Source of the DNA: Schizochytrium sp. CCTCC M209059
Lineage: Eukaryota; Sar; Bigyra; Thraustochytrida; Thraustochytriidae
Length of the DNA stretch: 55,834 nucleotides
Reading direction: 5' to 3'
NCBI GenBank assembly: GCA_000818945.1
Contig: KN805389.1
Location: 469,853-525,686 of the forward strand
Numbering within the stretch: position 1 is the stretch's first letter; each line of letters opens with the position of its first letter. A program made the translations under genes and the position numbers. Below the pieces are notes generated by a model. The model ran no database searches and was not told where the DNA came from. It was given only the letters and a program-made list of their open reading frames with translations. Shown piece after piece: positions 40,701 to 49,683 of the stretch.

Positions 40701-43689
40701 TCGACTGCCAAAGAGCCTCCAAACTGACATGAATCCCGAGACGGGTGCACTGGAAGGTCAGTGGCTCGCGAACTCTCGCCAGGTAGAGAGACTGGTCGAC
40801 TCGATTTTGCATCAAGCTGATGGCCCAGGGAAACGTGCGTCGCATCTTTTCCATCCTCCGTCGTGTGTGCGAGGAGTTGCAGCGTGGACGAATCGACGCG
40901 AGGAGGACAAGAGTATTCTGACCAAACTCTTTGCGGCAGATGATCCTCAATTTTCCAAGTCATCCCCCGCGGGCATCTTAGCGCATGGTCCCACAAATGG
41001 GAGCGGGAACAACACGACTACCACTGTGGTCAAAAGCGGAAATGATGAAAACTCGGGTGCTGCTGCAAATCGCATTCTTGGTGGCTCGCGCAGCGACGAG
41101 TCCGGGAGTGGCAAGACGGAGTCGAGGGACTTGGAGACTGGGCCAGAAAGCGCTGACGCAGAGGACCTTACAGAAACTGAACAGAGTGCTGCTGTGCTTA
41201 TACGCAAGGAACGAAAGCGTCGCACTTTCTTTGACACGGTCACGCTCATCGTAAACATGCCCATTGATCCCTTTTACGCTCAGTCGATGACGATCAAAGT
41301 CCTCGACGAGCGATTTGCCAAGGCGGAGGTGATCGCAACTGCAACTATTTCTCTCCGCGACTTTGCCGAGCAAATGCTTTACACGCCTGCCATGAAGCTG
41401 GACGCGAAAGTCGTTGAAGATGTCTTTGAAATTCCTCGCATCAATGCATCGGGACGGGCCAGAAAGGACTTTTCGCGCTGGGTGCGACGCAGTCCCAACG
41501 CTTGTGACGAGGAGTACTATCACACGCCGCGCCAGTCAGAGGAGGAGGCAGACGCGGAGGCTACCCTGCAGTTCATTGACCTTCAAAAACAGGCAGACGC
41601 TGAGCGCAAGAGATACCTTTCCCAGGGAATTCCTGCAGAGGATGGCTCCAGCCGCGAGGTAGGTATGCTTCCCAACGTGAGTATCGACGTAAGTGCTGGC
41701 TCTCTGCTCGATCGCGAGCGTAACGAAGTCGACGATCCATATGATTCCGCATTTCAGAATCCGGCAGAAGGGCATTACAACTTGCCCTCTTATATTTTGG
41801 AAGATGCCGACGATATGAACGTAGAGTACGAGGACAGTCTGAAGCAGATTGTCATAAGCCGAGGCATCCAACTCGAGGAAGAAACCGCTGAGGCGTACAC
41901 GGGTGGCCTCTTGTGGCCGCAAGAGGACGTACAGACGCGCGAGGCGGGCATGCAGACTCACTTGCTCGAGACGAGCCAAAGCTTGCAGCCCGCGCCTTTC
42001 CAGTCGATCCAGCTGTTTCGCGGGTCGCAGATGGCGGGCTTGGATGGTCGCAAAGGGGCTGGGTTTTTCAAGGCTGCCATCGTCATCCGTCCCAAGGTTC
42101 CTGAATTTGTGCACGTTCTTGTTGCGCAAGACGCTTGGCCTGCTTCAGATCATTTAAAATCGAATCGGCGTGGAGAGCTCGTAAGCTCTTCCAATGCGGA
42201 GCGAGGCGATCTCTTTCTCTTTGAGGAGGACCTCGACAAGCTTTACGTCGTGGTGCGTCCGGTCAAGTACAGCCCTGACAAGGGGCTCGAGTACCGCGAG
42301 ATCCCAGGGCTCGAGAACAACGCCCCATGCTTTTTACCACGCAAGATTCTTGCGCCACTTCCAGCTCCCTTTGCAGCTTCGAAGCCCTTCAATTTTTTGC
42401 GCACGTCGTCCTCGTTTGCTGAGAGCAACGGACTTCAAAGCATTAAGTCTCCTCAACACCACGAGGAAGAAAAGGAGGAGGGAAAGGCAGATGTTGTGTC
42501 AAAAAATGAACAGGAATGCCAGGCCGGAGCGTATCTATCGATCGCTAGGAGCATGAACTCACCTCAGGATGTCAAGATTCGCGTTTACGTTGTGGCCTGC
42601 GCAAACCTCCCTTCACAGGCGTATTTCTCGAGCTCGAGCGATCCGTACATTGTGGTGCAACTCAACGTGCCACAGTATTTAAAAGACACGTATGCTGGAG
42701 CGGTGTATTACAATGGCCGAATCGAGTACAAGGCAGACACGCTTGACCCGTACTTTGGTGCCTGGGTCGAGCTTGACGCGCGATTCCCGGACGTTACCGA
42801 GCTGGAGATCCAGGTATGGAATGCAAATTATCTCAGTGATGACCTGATTGGAAAAACGGTCATTGATTTGGAGGACCGATGGTTTAATCCAGCTTGGCAA
42901 GAGCTCAAGTACAAGCGCAAGCTTCTCAAGGAGTTTCGGCCTCTGTTTGCGCCCTCATCCAAATTGGTCCAGGGCGTTTGCGAGTGCTGGGTAGAAATGT
43001 ATTCCCCTGGTGAAGCGGCCAGCACTGCGGTGGTAGATATTCGCGAGCCCAAGGTCGAACCCTGGCAGCTGCGTTTCGTTGTTTGGGAGACGAGGCAGGT
43101 ACCCTTAATGGAGGGTCACAATTATGCCAACCTCTTTGTTTCGGGAGAGCTGACATATACCGATATTCAGGGGCGGACGCGCAGCAAAGAGTATACGACT
43201 GACACGCATACGGGTCTCAAAGATGGCAAGGGCATTTTCAACTTTCGCATGCTTTACCCGTTCGAGGCGCCGTCCAAGTTCATTCGACTCAAAATCAAGG
43301 TTTGGGCGCGTTATGGGCTCTCGTACACGGCCCTTGGCGAGGCCAACATGGATCTAGACTCGCTCATGCGCGAGGCGGTGCGGACGCAGAGCGATGTAAT
43401 TGACCGTCCTCGTACCTGGGTCGCCCTGACGCACAGCAATTGGCCTGGAGATCGCCGCGGCGACATGGATATTCAGATGAGCTTGGTTCGCGAAAAGTAC
43501 TCTCTACAGCATCCAGTAGGCAATGCGCGCGACGCACCGAACGAGAATCCGTTCCTGCCCGAGCCGCCTCGCGAATCGTTTTTTGCGCAGGTTTTCCGTT
43601 CTGCCGGCTATGGCCGGACTATTTGCTGTACATTTTGCATCCTCATCGTCCTTTGCATTGTCTTCGTGGCGGTCTTTCGACCTTTGTAA
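37762..43689 (+). CDS. Ferlin family protein, multiple C2 domains and C-terminal anchor
   Basis: A 1975-residue tail-anchored protein in one exon. C2-like domains can be seen starting at about residues 11 (ends RRWLMLTDP), 190 (YNFSIKVFRGEDLAVTD), 357, 578 (FQLRAHVYQARNLRATDDQG), 815, 1604 (VKIRVYVVACANLP, with SSSSDPYIVVQLN) and 1769. The C2 at 1604 and the first one keep acidic loop residues (for example DSNGLSDPF and SSDPY), so calcium binding is likely there and doubtful in the others. The region 900-1150 is low-complexity. A single membrane span (CTFCILIVLCIVFVAVF) ends the protein three residues before the stop. This is the ferlin pattern (dysferlin, otoferlin, protist ferlins; 1500-2100 residues), linked to calcium-dependent membrane fusion and repair. 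ATG 37762 has context AAAATGG. A TTG three codons upstream in frame is not used. Confidence 0.92.
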   Translation: MAEDNSLHAARRIRVTAIVNVIEARHLAGKDSNGLSDPFVRVTVAGRRQTTEIRRNSINATWDQTFTFQDMDLSVEEFQAELVVLQVFDANVIFANELIGQFSFGLAKVRNQPPPHRHQVYRRWLMLTDPKNPLEEQGYLKVSVTVLGPGDVPPAHSRQEDYAGLVATPHQQTGDGERVLRNPDVRRRGYNFSIKVFRGEDLAVTDPWNNASDPFVVVRFNGLMARTPHQPRTTSPSWNHLLVLPIFTPCFSNTIEIQLFDYVRGQPDRLLATRRLAFTSLLGQSFPPSWYNFYGRMDEERDSSGWVCDVIRSFKSDRDATNYMGRILLSFNTELTDKPVHIDRPCPPIKGPKSQPFILSVDVYEIAELDLSFGRKVMIELQFGPHKRQSDWCAVGTVQPLPQKRHSARQSNNNSLEDGHSEEDDEYVLEPHINGVLLSCSGDNSHEEFSHTASNPAARQATRRVMTSNPAQFRSIEVPLPTRGSEPTVQECAQFFDVILNVYVKGIFGSPQRVGFLRFKAIDIMGTSSTPEWFPVRGVTNKAGASETPAQLLVSVRFGQKLGALKRLPMQPPARERFQLRAHVYQARNLRATDDQGLANPYVTISLAGKTARLARTSRSDKLGEVCEINRRSTAQVLSSLQSSQTATGSSTSRSSTGAGSNNNLVDPRLERTSVVASTLNPVWYETMVVDEVRLPSQLSLAPDIDICVQSKVEGARDEIIGRVKFPAALCSLEFWPATKRPRWLRLARSELTALRANRSLQQPVSLLQTDGKIGVESEFEAESQAGDILIKLELVPIREIRAFPLWAHRWPRVVPCEVHLGTVGLRRLEEYGLFGSIDRPFCEVMVQSIPNMLAPSAIATNVVEGQPITSGATQPNSSAVSGGVASHLNESVHSRSMMGITRRGRTAGPAGNNQRRGLERRGGGQGAGTRMSTPGGPGVPHDIGLDNEDGLESGIGPGGQDGDEETSRLISGMRAFAFHRLPKSLQTDMNPETGALEGQWLANSRQVERLVDSILHQADGPGKRASHLFHPPSCVRGVAAWTNRREEDKSILTKLFAADDPQFSKSSPAGILAHGPTNGSGNNTTTTVVKSGNDENSGAAANRILGGSRSDESGSGKTESRDLETGPESADAEDLTETEQSAAVLIRKERKRRTFFDTVTLIVNMPIDPFYAQSMTIKVLDERFAKAEVIATATISLRDFAEQMLYTPAMKLDAKVVEDVFEIPRINASGRARKDFSRWVRRSPNACDEEYYHTPRQSEEEADAEATLQFIDLQKQADAERKRYLSQGIPAEDGSSREVGMLPNVSIDVSAGSLLDRERNEVDDPYDSAFQNPAEGHYNLPSYILEDADDMNVEYEDSLKQIVISRGIQLEEETAEAYTGGLLWPQEDVQTREAGMQTHLLETSQSLQPAPFQSIQLFRGSQMAGLDGRKGAGFFKAAIVIRPKVPEFVHVLVAQDAWPASDHLKSNRRGELVSSSNAERGDLFLFEEDLDKLYVVVRPVKYSPDKGLEYREIPGLENNAPCFLPRKILAPLPAPFAASKPFNFLRTSSSFAESNGLQSIKSPQHHEEEKEEGKADVVSKNEQECQAGAYLSIARSMNSPQDVKIRVYVVACANLPSQAYFSSSSDPYIVVQLNVPQYLKDTYAGAVYYNGRIEYKADTLDPYFGAWVELDARFPDVTELEIQVWNANYLSDDLIGKTVIDLEDRWFNPAWQELKYKRKLLKEFRPLFAPSSKLVQGVCECWVEMYSPGEAASTAVVDIREPKVEPWQLRFVVWETRQVPLMEGHNYANLFVSGELTYTDIQGRTRSKEYTTDTHTGLKDGKGIFNFRMLYPFEAPSKFIRLKIKVWARYGLSYTALGEANMDLDSLMREAVRTQSDVIDRPRTWVALTHSNWPGDRRGDMDIQMSLVREKYSLQHPVGNARDAPNENPFLPEPPRESFFAQVFRSAGYGRTICCTFCILIVLCIVFVAVFRPL

Positions 43690-44173
43690 AAGAAAAGACA
43701 GGAAAGTCTACTGCACCCATCATCATTTTCTTCTTTATCTTCATGCATGCTCCTGTGTCTGTATGCTAGGCCTATGCAGTATTCAATTTATAAACATGGG
43801 TTGTTGTGTGAACAAGAGCGCTCTCAAAAAGATGGAAAAGAAAAAATGGCCGTTATCGACAATAGCTAAGCCTGCTGTCTAACCTTGATAAGTCTACGGG
43901 CTGACACAGACCGCCGGCCACAGTGGCCCGCCAGCCAAAGACTACAGTGCTTTCCAGTGCAATACACTCTAGTGCAAACCTCGGCCGCGGAGCTCCGCGT
44001 GAGGAGATAAACCCAACTTCGCTACGACGAGGACGTCTCGAACGTAGGGCTCATTCCTCTAAAGAAGGGTGTCTCGAGGTGACATTTTCGCTCGTTGAGT
44101 TGCTGCTTTGGTTGTTTCCTTGTCTTCTCTGCACGCTTGCTCGCTTGCTCGCTAGAAGACAAGACAAGAGAGG
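43690..44173. other. Intergenic region between ferlin and EF-hand genes
   Basis: A 484-base tandem interval. It contains GCTAGGCCTATG at about 43765 (same palindrome as elsewhere), then a 28-codon ORF at 43796-43882 starting MGCCVNKSALKKMEKKK. This N-terminus would suit myristoylation and palmitoylation plus a basic patch, but the ORF is short and unsupported. Nothing else is seen. Confidence 0.4.
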
Positions 44174-45008
44174 ATGGGTGCTTCGCTGTCGGCGACGGAG
44201 CCAAACCGACTTGCAGTAGCCGCCATTTCGCACGTGGTACACTGTAAGTAGAAAGATTAAGACATTGCGAGAATAGGATACGAAAGTCGAATGTGCGACG
44301 CAGTTTTGCCTTACCTTCTATGTGCGGCTTTTGTTCGCAAATTTCAGGCAAGACAAACTGACCGAAATTTCCGCTTGAGTGCCTATATTTTTGATTTTTT
44401 GGGGGGCGCTTGATTTGACTGTTGTTGGCTGGCTTCTTGTTTGGTGAATTTGGTGGTTCGCCGCAGTCGACCGAGACACGTATGTGAAGCTAAAAGATGA
44501 GATATATGCTTCTGCTGACGATTCGGAGGACAAGCTCGTGACCCAGAACAAGTTTAACGAAGCACTCGCTCTTGTCAGGGTGCATCCCAAGGACAAGGAG
44601 ATTTTCGATCGATTGTTTGTGCTCTTTGATCGAGCTGGAGACGGTGTCATTTGCAGCCGCGAGGTCATGGTCGGTTGTTCTATTTTAGTCAAGGCAGCGC
44701 CAAGGAAGAAACTTCAATTTGCTCTGGAGATCTTTGATGAGACAGGCGAAGGCAAGATTTCTCGAAAAGATCTGACACAGATCCTTCGCTGGCTGTCCAA
44801 GACAAGTGCATTTTTCGGAGACAAGCAACCAACAGCAGAAGCCATGGGCAGTCTTGTCGAGCGCGTATTTAATAAAATTTCGGAAGAGGATCCGGAGGAC
44901 ACCTCGTATGCCATTTACGTGGACCCTATGCTTGACCACCCGACTTTGACAGATTTCATTGATCAAGTTGAGGATTCGACGCGTCTCCAAAACGAACCCA
45001 TTGACTGA
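44174..45008 (+). CDS. Myristoylatable EF-hand protein (calcineurin B/NCS-like), two exons
   Basis: Exon 1 (44174-44243) encodes MGASLSATEPNRLAVAAISH and three more codons plus one base. The intron 44244-44466 (223 nt) begins GTAAGTAG and ends CGCCGCAG. Exon 2 (44467-45008) continues FDRDTYVKLKDEIYASADD. The join keeps frame and gives 203 residues. MGxxxS is a good N-myristoylation signal. EF-hand loops are seen at DRAGDGVICSRE (loop positions 1 Asp, 5 Asp, 12 Glu; position 3 Ala is unusual) and DETGEGKISRKD (position 12 Asp rather than Glu, so weak or magnesium-type). The first and fourth hands are degenerate. Length, myristoylation and layout fit calcineurin B-like or calcineurin B homologous proteins; the target is not known. 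A 15-base A run and a CT microsatellite (45058-45094) follow the stop. Confidence 0.7.
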
Positions 45009-45183
45009 AAGAAGAAGATTGTAAAAAAAAAAAAAAAACTTGATCTCATGGTGTCCTTGCTCTCTCTCACTCTCTCTCTCTCTCTCTCTCTCTCCGTATC
45101 TCTTGCTTTTCTTTCTCTTCCCGTCTTCCAGGTGTTTCATTCGTCAATCACACAAAGAGAACTTGGACGTTTTACTCTCGAAG

Positions 45184-47796
45184 TCACGAGGAAGAAGACA
45201 AAGCAGAAGAAGATGATGACGGTGGTGCACCAGCAGCACTCTCTGGCGCAGCATATTCTTGCGTACCAAACTCCTCGTTCCAGCGAATATAAAATCGAAG
45301 ATCATCTTGCGAAACGCTTGCGCGAATACTTCGAAGCGCGACCTGGAAGTCTTGATAACAGATGGGACGAAGTTTGTCAGAAACAGCCCCGGTGTTCGCA
45401 TCCTCGATTTGGCGACGATGGCGCATCTTATCACGCAATGGACCCATTGAGGCCTCACGAGCCAAATTCGTCACATCTGCGCCACTGTAGCCATCCGTCT
45501 GCGCGCATAACGAGACAATGTCGTCCTGAGTGAGACTGTGCTCATTCTTTGAAAGGAGCTTGCGAAGGAGCGCAGTCCGAGTCACATCGTCGGGTAGAGG
45601 AATGTAAAGACGCTTGATGAAACGCCTTCGTGCAGCCTCGTCCAGTTCTTGCGGACGGTTGGTGGCCCCAATGACCAAGACGCGTTCACCGGCACTGGTG
45701 GCCGCGCCATCAAGCTGCACCAGAAACTCGGTTTTGATACGACGAGATGCCTCGTTTTCATCCGAAGTGCGCTGCGTTAGGAGAGAGTCCACCTCGTCGA
45801 TAAAGACGACCGACGGTTGCTTGACCGCGGCAACGCCAAAGAGCGCTCGCACGGTCTTTTCACCTTCGCCAATCCACTTGGATGTCAAAGATGACGCCGA
45901 GATACTGAAAAAGGTCGCGCTGACCTCGTGCGCAATCGCCTTTCCGATCAGGGTCTTTCCCGTGCCCGGCGGACCAAAGAGCAGTAAGCCCTTGGGCAAT
46001 TGCCGCAGGCCCGTGTAGTACTCGGGGTTGCGCAGAGGCCAGACCACGATTTCCTCAATGTTTTCTTTGGCGAAACGCAAGCCGGCAATGTCGTCAAAGG
46101 TGACGGGATCACCCTGCTGAAGAACCTCACTTTCGATTCTCTCGATGAGAGCTGGATCAAGCCCGCGTAGACGGGGCTCTTCGAGGTACTCGGGAGGGAG
46201 TCCGTCGGCCCCATTACCTTGAGCGCTAGCGTTGGGTCCGTCGTTTTGTTGGTCAGCAAGAGCTCGCTTAATGGCTTTGCCTGCATTGAAAGCTGGCCCG
46301 CCATTGCCTCCAGAAGCGCCAGGTCTCCCGCCCAAACGCCGTCCTCCTATACCGCCCCCATTGACGCCTCCATTCATGGCCCCATTCGTAGCATTTAAGC
46401 CAGAGCCAGAGAACGGTGCTGCTGGAACATCATCGACGCGAGCAGGTGGGCGGAATCCGCGTCGTCTTTTGAACGAGGGCTTTCCGCTTTGCATGCCCAT
46501 GTCTCCAATGGCACTCTCATCGTGGCTCGCGCCATGTCCTGGTCCTCGCTCGCCCCAATTTTGCTTGCGCCCAAACCTTGAATCGCCTTGGTCCCCATAA
46601 CGTCTCGAGTTCGCACCTCGCCGCGTTTGGTCCGTCTGAAACTTGGAGAGCGCAGACACAAAGCCAGAGGCTTGAGAGCTATCTGCGGACTCTTGTGCAA
46701 GGTCATCCACCTCCATTGTTGTTGTTCCTGGAGGGGCGCGAGCCCATGGAGCTGGTGCAGGTCTTCGACGCGATCTGAGCCTTTGCCCATGGCGTGCATC
46801 GTCGTCATCGCCGCCGCCGCCGCCGCCGTCCCTGCGACCAGATCCTGCAAATGATGAAGACGACAAAGACGACGATCCTGCCCCGATGAATGTACCTCTG
46901 CCTGGGGGCTGTTGGCGTCCATTTGATTGATTTTTAGCCATCTCAGCATCAGACGAGTCCGAGGGCCGTCGCAAGAGGTCTGTGAGCGAGGGCGCAGTGG
47001 ATGTTTCTGTGTTTGCTACGCGATGACTTGCATGAGGCATGGGCGATGTTGTCTTTGGTCGGTTTGCAGACGGTTTGGACTCGGCAAAAGAGGGTTGACT
47101 CAGGGGTCGAGACGAAGTTTGAATTTTCGCTGCGTCTGCAGCTGGACGATCTTGCTGTTTGGCGAGCAGCGCAAGCACTTGGTCAATGGCCTCATTGTCT
47201 TCTTGATCGTTTGGCGTTCCCAGATCCAACACACTCCAGTTAGAAGAGCTGGCTTCCAGTCTTACGAGAGTATCGTTGAGAGAGTGCGACGAGATCTCGA
47301 GCGTCCCGAGGCCTTGCCTTCGCGCCAGTGGGCCGGCTAGAGCTTGGGCAACTTCGGCGCTTCCGTCCGTTCCCCTGCAGAGCTCACTACGAACAAGGAG
47401 ACCGCGCAAGCCGTCGTCAATGCCACTTTGTCCCCAGCCTACCAAGGGTTTTGAGCCAATGTCCCATGGAAGACTTTGGTCCGCATTCATGTGAAGTGCA
47501 CTTTGCTCCCGCTCTGCGCTGGCGGAGGCTCGCAAGAGCAGCGACTGCATTACATCCGCAGGAAGACGACGCGGAGTCCGGGTTTCCTCCATATTCTCAC
47601 TATCGCCATCTTCGCAGCACAATGTCTCGTCCTGATGCTGTTGCTGTTTCGCCTTGGCAGGCTTGCACGGGTCACTCTCGTTGTCGAAGGCGTCGTCGTC
47701 CACCACCATTTCGCCGTTCCCCAGACGTTGTTTGATCGCGGCATTGACGTTTGCTGGGCGCGCGTTCTCCTTTGTGTGTCGCGGAGTCTCGCCCAT
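45184..47796 (-). CDS. FIGNL1: Fidgetin-like 1 AAA ATPase
   Basis: An 870-residue AAA protein. The C-terminal 330 residues are very close to FIGNL1: VTFDDIAGLRFAKENIEEIV followed by VWPLRNPEYYTGLR, Walker A GPPGTGKTLIGK near residue 607, SISASSLTSKWIGEGEKTVR, Walker B VVFIDEVDSLL near 665, the SRRIKTEFLVQLDG segment, sensor GATNRPQELDEAARRR, and the C-terminal Vps4-like helix SVSQDDLRFYIRWNEEFG. FIGNL1 removes RAD51 from DNA and acts in recombination and meiotic crossover control. The N-terminal 530 residues are disordered and Gly/Ser/Arg-rich; human FIGNL1 has 674 residues in all. The tail after the Vps4 helix is Ala/Ser-rich. Start ATG is at 47794-47796. Convergent with the EF-hand gene and divergent from the oxygenase gene. 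Confidence 0.93.
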   Translation of the reverse strand: MGETPRHTKENARPANVNAAIKQRLGNGEMVVDDDAFDNESDPCKPAKAKQQQHQDETLCCEDGDSENMEETRTPRRLPADVMQSLLLRASASAEREQSALHMNADQSLPWDIGSKPLVGWGQSGIDDGLRGLLVRSELCRGTDGSAEVAQALAGPLARRQGLGTLEISSHSLNDTLVRLEASSSNWSVLDLGTPNDQEDNEAIDQVLALLAKQQDRPAADAAKIQTSSRPLSQPSFAESKPSANRPKTTSPMPHASHRVANTETSTAPSLTDLLRRPSDSSDAEMAKNQSNGRQQPPGRGTFIGAGSSSLSSSSFAGSGRRDGGGGGGDDDDARHGQRLRSRRRPAPAPWARAPPGTTTMEVDDLAQESADSSQASGFVSALSKFQTDQTRRGANSRRYGDQGDSRFGRKQNWGERGPGHGASHDESAIGDMGMQSGKPSFKRRRGFRPPARVDDVPAAPFSGSGLNATNGAMNGGVNGGGIGGRRLGGRPGASGGNGGPAFNAGKAIKRALADQQNDGPNASAQGNGADGLPPEYLEEPRLRGLDPALIERIESEVLQQGDPVTFDDIAGLRFAKENIEEIVVWPLRNPEYYTGLRQLPKGLLLFGPPGTGKTLIGKAIAHEVSATFFSISASSLTSKWIGEGEKTVRALFGVAAVKQPSVVFIDEVDSLLTQRTSDENEASRRIKTEFLVQLDGAATSAGERVLVIGATNRPQELDEAARRRFIKRLYIPLPDDVTRTALLRKLLSKNEHSLTQDDIVSLCAQTDGYSGADVTNLAREASMGPLRDKMRHRRQIEDANTGAVSDKLRPICYQDFQVALRSIRASVSQDDLRFYIRWNEEFGTQEYAAPESAAGAPPSSSSSALSSSS

Positions 47797-48476
47797 GAGC
47801 GTTCCGTGCTACGCAGGCCCTGCGTCTGCAGGCCCTGCGTCCGCGGTGGCCTCGAGCACGCAGCTCCGCGAGCGTCGGGATCTGCTCTGCAGCGGCGGGC
47901 GGATCTCCGTCGCCGGATCGACTCCGGCGACGCTGCACTTGCGCACGACTCTCGCCACCCACCGCCGGGTCGAGCGACCGCAGACCTCTTTGCGGCGGCG
48001 GGGCTCGAGGCGCCGCGCGACCGCTCTCGCGATTTCTATTTGCGCTCCCTCTCGCAGCGCGCGAGCGAAGGAGTTCTGCTCGCACGTAAAAAAGAGGAGA
48101 CTCAGCAAGATCCCCGGCGGTGGTTATGTGAGTCGTGGCCCCGGCCGAGCAAGCAAGCAGAGCCCCAAGCCGAGCGAGGTCCTGCCGACGCTGCTCGAGC
48201 GAGCGAGTGCCCAGCGTTCGGAGACCCCCTCTTCCCTCTCGCTCTTTCCTCGCGGCGCTCCTTGGCGTTCTGCTTCCTCTGCCGCGCGTGCGCGGGGAGA
48301 CCCACCCAGGGACGCAAAGACGGGGACACGAACGACTTGCTTCGTCTGCTCCGCCTTGGACTTTTGAAGGCTTCTAGGACGGATCGCGCGACGTCGCGGC
48401 GGGCAATAATCAAGAGACGGACGTTTCTTTTTTCTTATTGAAGTCAACGCGGAGAAAGAGCTCGAGATTGAGCAAG
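47797..48476. promoter_or_regulatory. Divergent leader between FIGNL1 and the oxygenase gene
   Basis: A 680-base GC-rich divergent interval. GCAGGCCCTGCGTC is repeated twice at about 47811-47842. Open frames here are low-complexity Arg/Ala/Ser without domains. Confidence 0.4.
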
Positions 48477-49586
48477 ATGGACCTTGTTGTTGTGGATGTT
48501 GCGGATCTCGCAGACCCTCGGTCGCCGATCGCGCAAGAGGCCGTGTCAAAAGCATTGGGCCCGCACGGTCTCGGTGCGCTGGCTGTTCGCGGTGTCGATG
48601 GCTACATCGAGGCTCGCAAACGCTTGCTCCCACTTGCAAGGACATTCGGAAAACTCGATGTCGACGTCCAGCGTCGATTCGAGGTCCCGGAGCGCCATTA
48701 TCAGTTTGGGTGGTCTCATGGCAAGGAAACGCTGGAAGACGGGTCGCCAGATCTTCGCAAAGGATCCTTTTATGCCAATCCCTTTCATGTCCCACTCGAC
48801 TCTCGAACCGCTGGCGCGACGAGAACGGATGACAATGAGGCGGATGCAAATCTGTCCTCTGCTCACAATGTCTGGCCAACCAATGAAATCCCAGAACTTG
48901 AGCCCGCCATGGAGCACCTCTGCGAATTAATGCGAGCCACTGCAAATTTAGTGGCGCAGACCTGCGATGCTTACCTAGAGTTGCAAGGAGTAAGCACATT
49001 GCAACAACCCCTTGCCAGAGTTACTGTCGAGCCAACAGCCGCCAAGGGCCGTCTCCTCTACTACTATCCAGAAACATCGGGAGAAGCGAGTCGGAAAGAT
49101 TCGAGCGCCACAGAAAACTGGTGTGGCTGGCACAGTGATCATGGCTCGATAACGTGCTTGACGAAGGCCATGTACTTTGATGAAGAAGCGCCTAGCGATG
49201 TGGCGCGAGAGGTGCGTCCGCAACAGGACGACCTTCGCATTCGCACGAGGTCAGGTCGTGAGATTGTCGTGCAGATTCCAGAGGACTGCATCGCCTTTCA
49301 AGTGGGCCAGGCAGCCCAGATTGAGAGTGGGTGCTGGCTCGGAGCCACACCGCATTGTGTCACACTCTCAAGCAAGATGCACCTATCACGATGCACTTTT
49401 GCCCTTTTCTTGCAGCCTGCCGCGCGGGACGTCTTGCAATGTCCGCACCCGCGTGCTCCAGGGGTTCCCTTGCCAATCCAATATGCCGAAGGCATGACCT
49501 TTGGCGAATTCACGGCTGCCACATTGAATATGATTTACGCGAGCCGTGATTCAACAGACAAGGGCAAGCAGGATGCCAAGCTTTGA
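48477..49586 (+). CDS. 2-oxoglutarate/Fe(II)-dependent oxygenase, IPNS-like fold
   Basis: A 369-residue protein with the layout of plant and fungal 2OG oxygenases (isopenicillin-N-synthase type). An N-terminal DIOX_N-like segment (residues 1-75: VVDVADLADPRSP followed by SKALGPHGLGALAVRGVDGY) leads to the core. The iron ligands are His219 and Asp221 in GWHSDHGSIT, and His293 in GATPHCV. Arg305, in LSRCT, would bind the 2-oxoglutarate carboxylate. All key residues are present, so an active enzyme is likely. The substrate cannot be told from sequence; bases, hormones and peptides are all known for the group. The YYYPET segment near residue 196 matches the RLLxYP motif seen in members. The ATG at 48477 is the first one; an in-frame TTG upstream was not used. 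It is convergent with the methyltransferase gene, 97 bases away. Confidence 0.85.
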   Translation: MDLVVVDVADLADPRSPIAQEAVSKALGPHGLGALAVRGVDGYIEARKRLLPLARTFGKLDVDVQRRFEVPERHYQFGWSHGKETLEDGSPDLRKGSFYANPFHVPLDSRTAGATRTDDNEADANLSSAHNVWPTNEIPELEPAMEHLCELMRATANLVAQTCDAYLELQGVSTLQQPLARVTVEPTAAKGRLLYYYPETSGEASRKDSSATENWCGWHSDHGSITCLTKAMYFDEEAPSDVAREVRPQQDDLRIRTRSGREIVVQIPEDCIAFQVGQAAQIESGCWLGATPHCVTLSSKMHLSRCTFALFLQPAARDVLQCPHPRAPGVPLPIQYAEGMTFGEFTAATLNMIYASRDSTDKGKQDAKL

Positions 49587-49683
49587 ATAATAACAGAAAA
49601 GGTCAAGCAGAATGCAAAAAGAAAAGAAGAAGAGAAGTTACAACAGCCCCGTCCGGAATCATGATATCTTGGCCTTATCATCA

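Noticed and set aside
47476..48441. 321-codon plus-strand frame over the FIGNL1 start and its upstream region
   Set aside because: It is antisense to FIGNL1 and low-complexity, caused by GC-rich codon bias.
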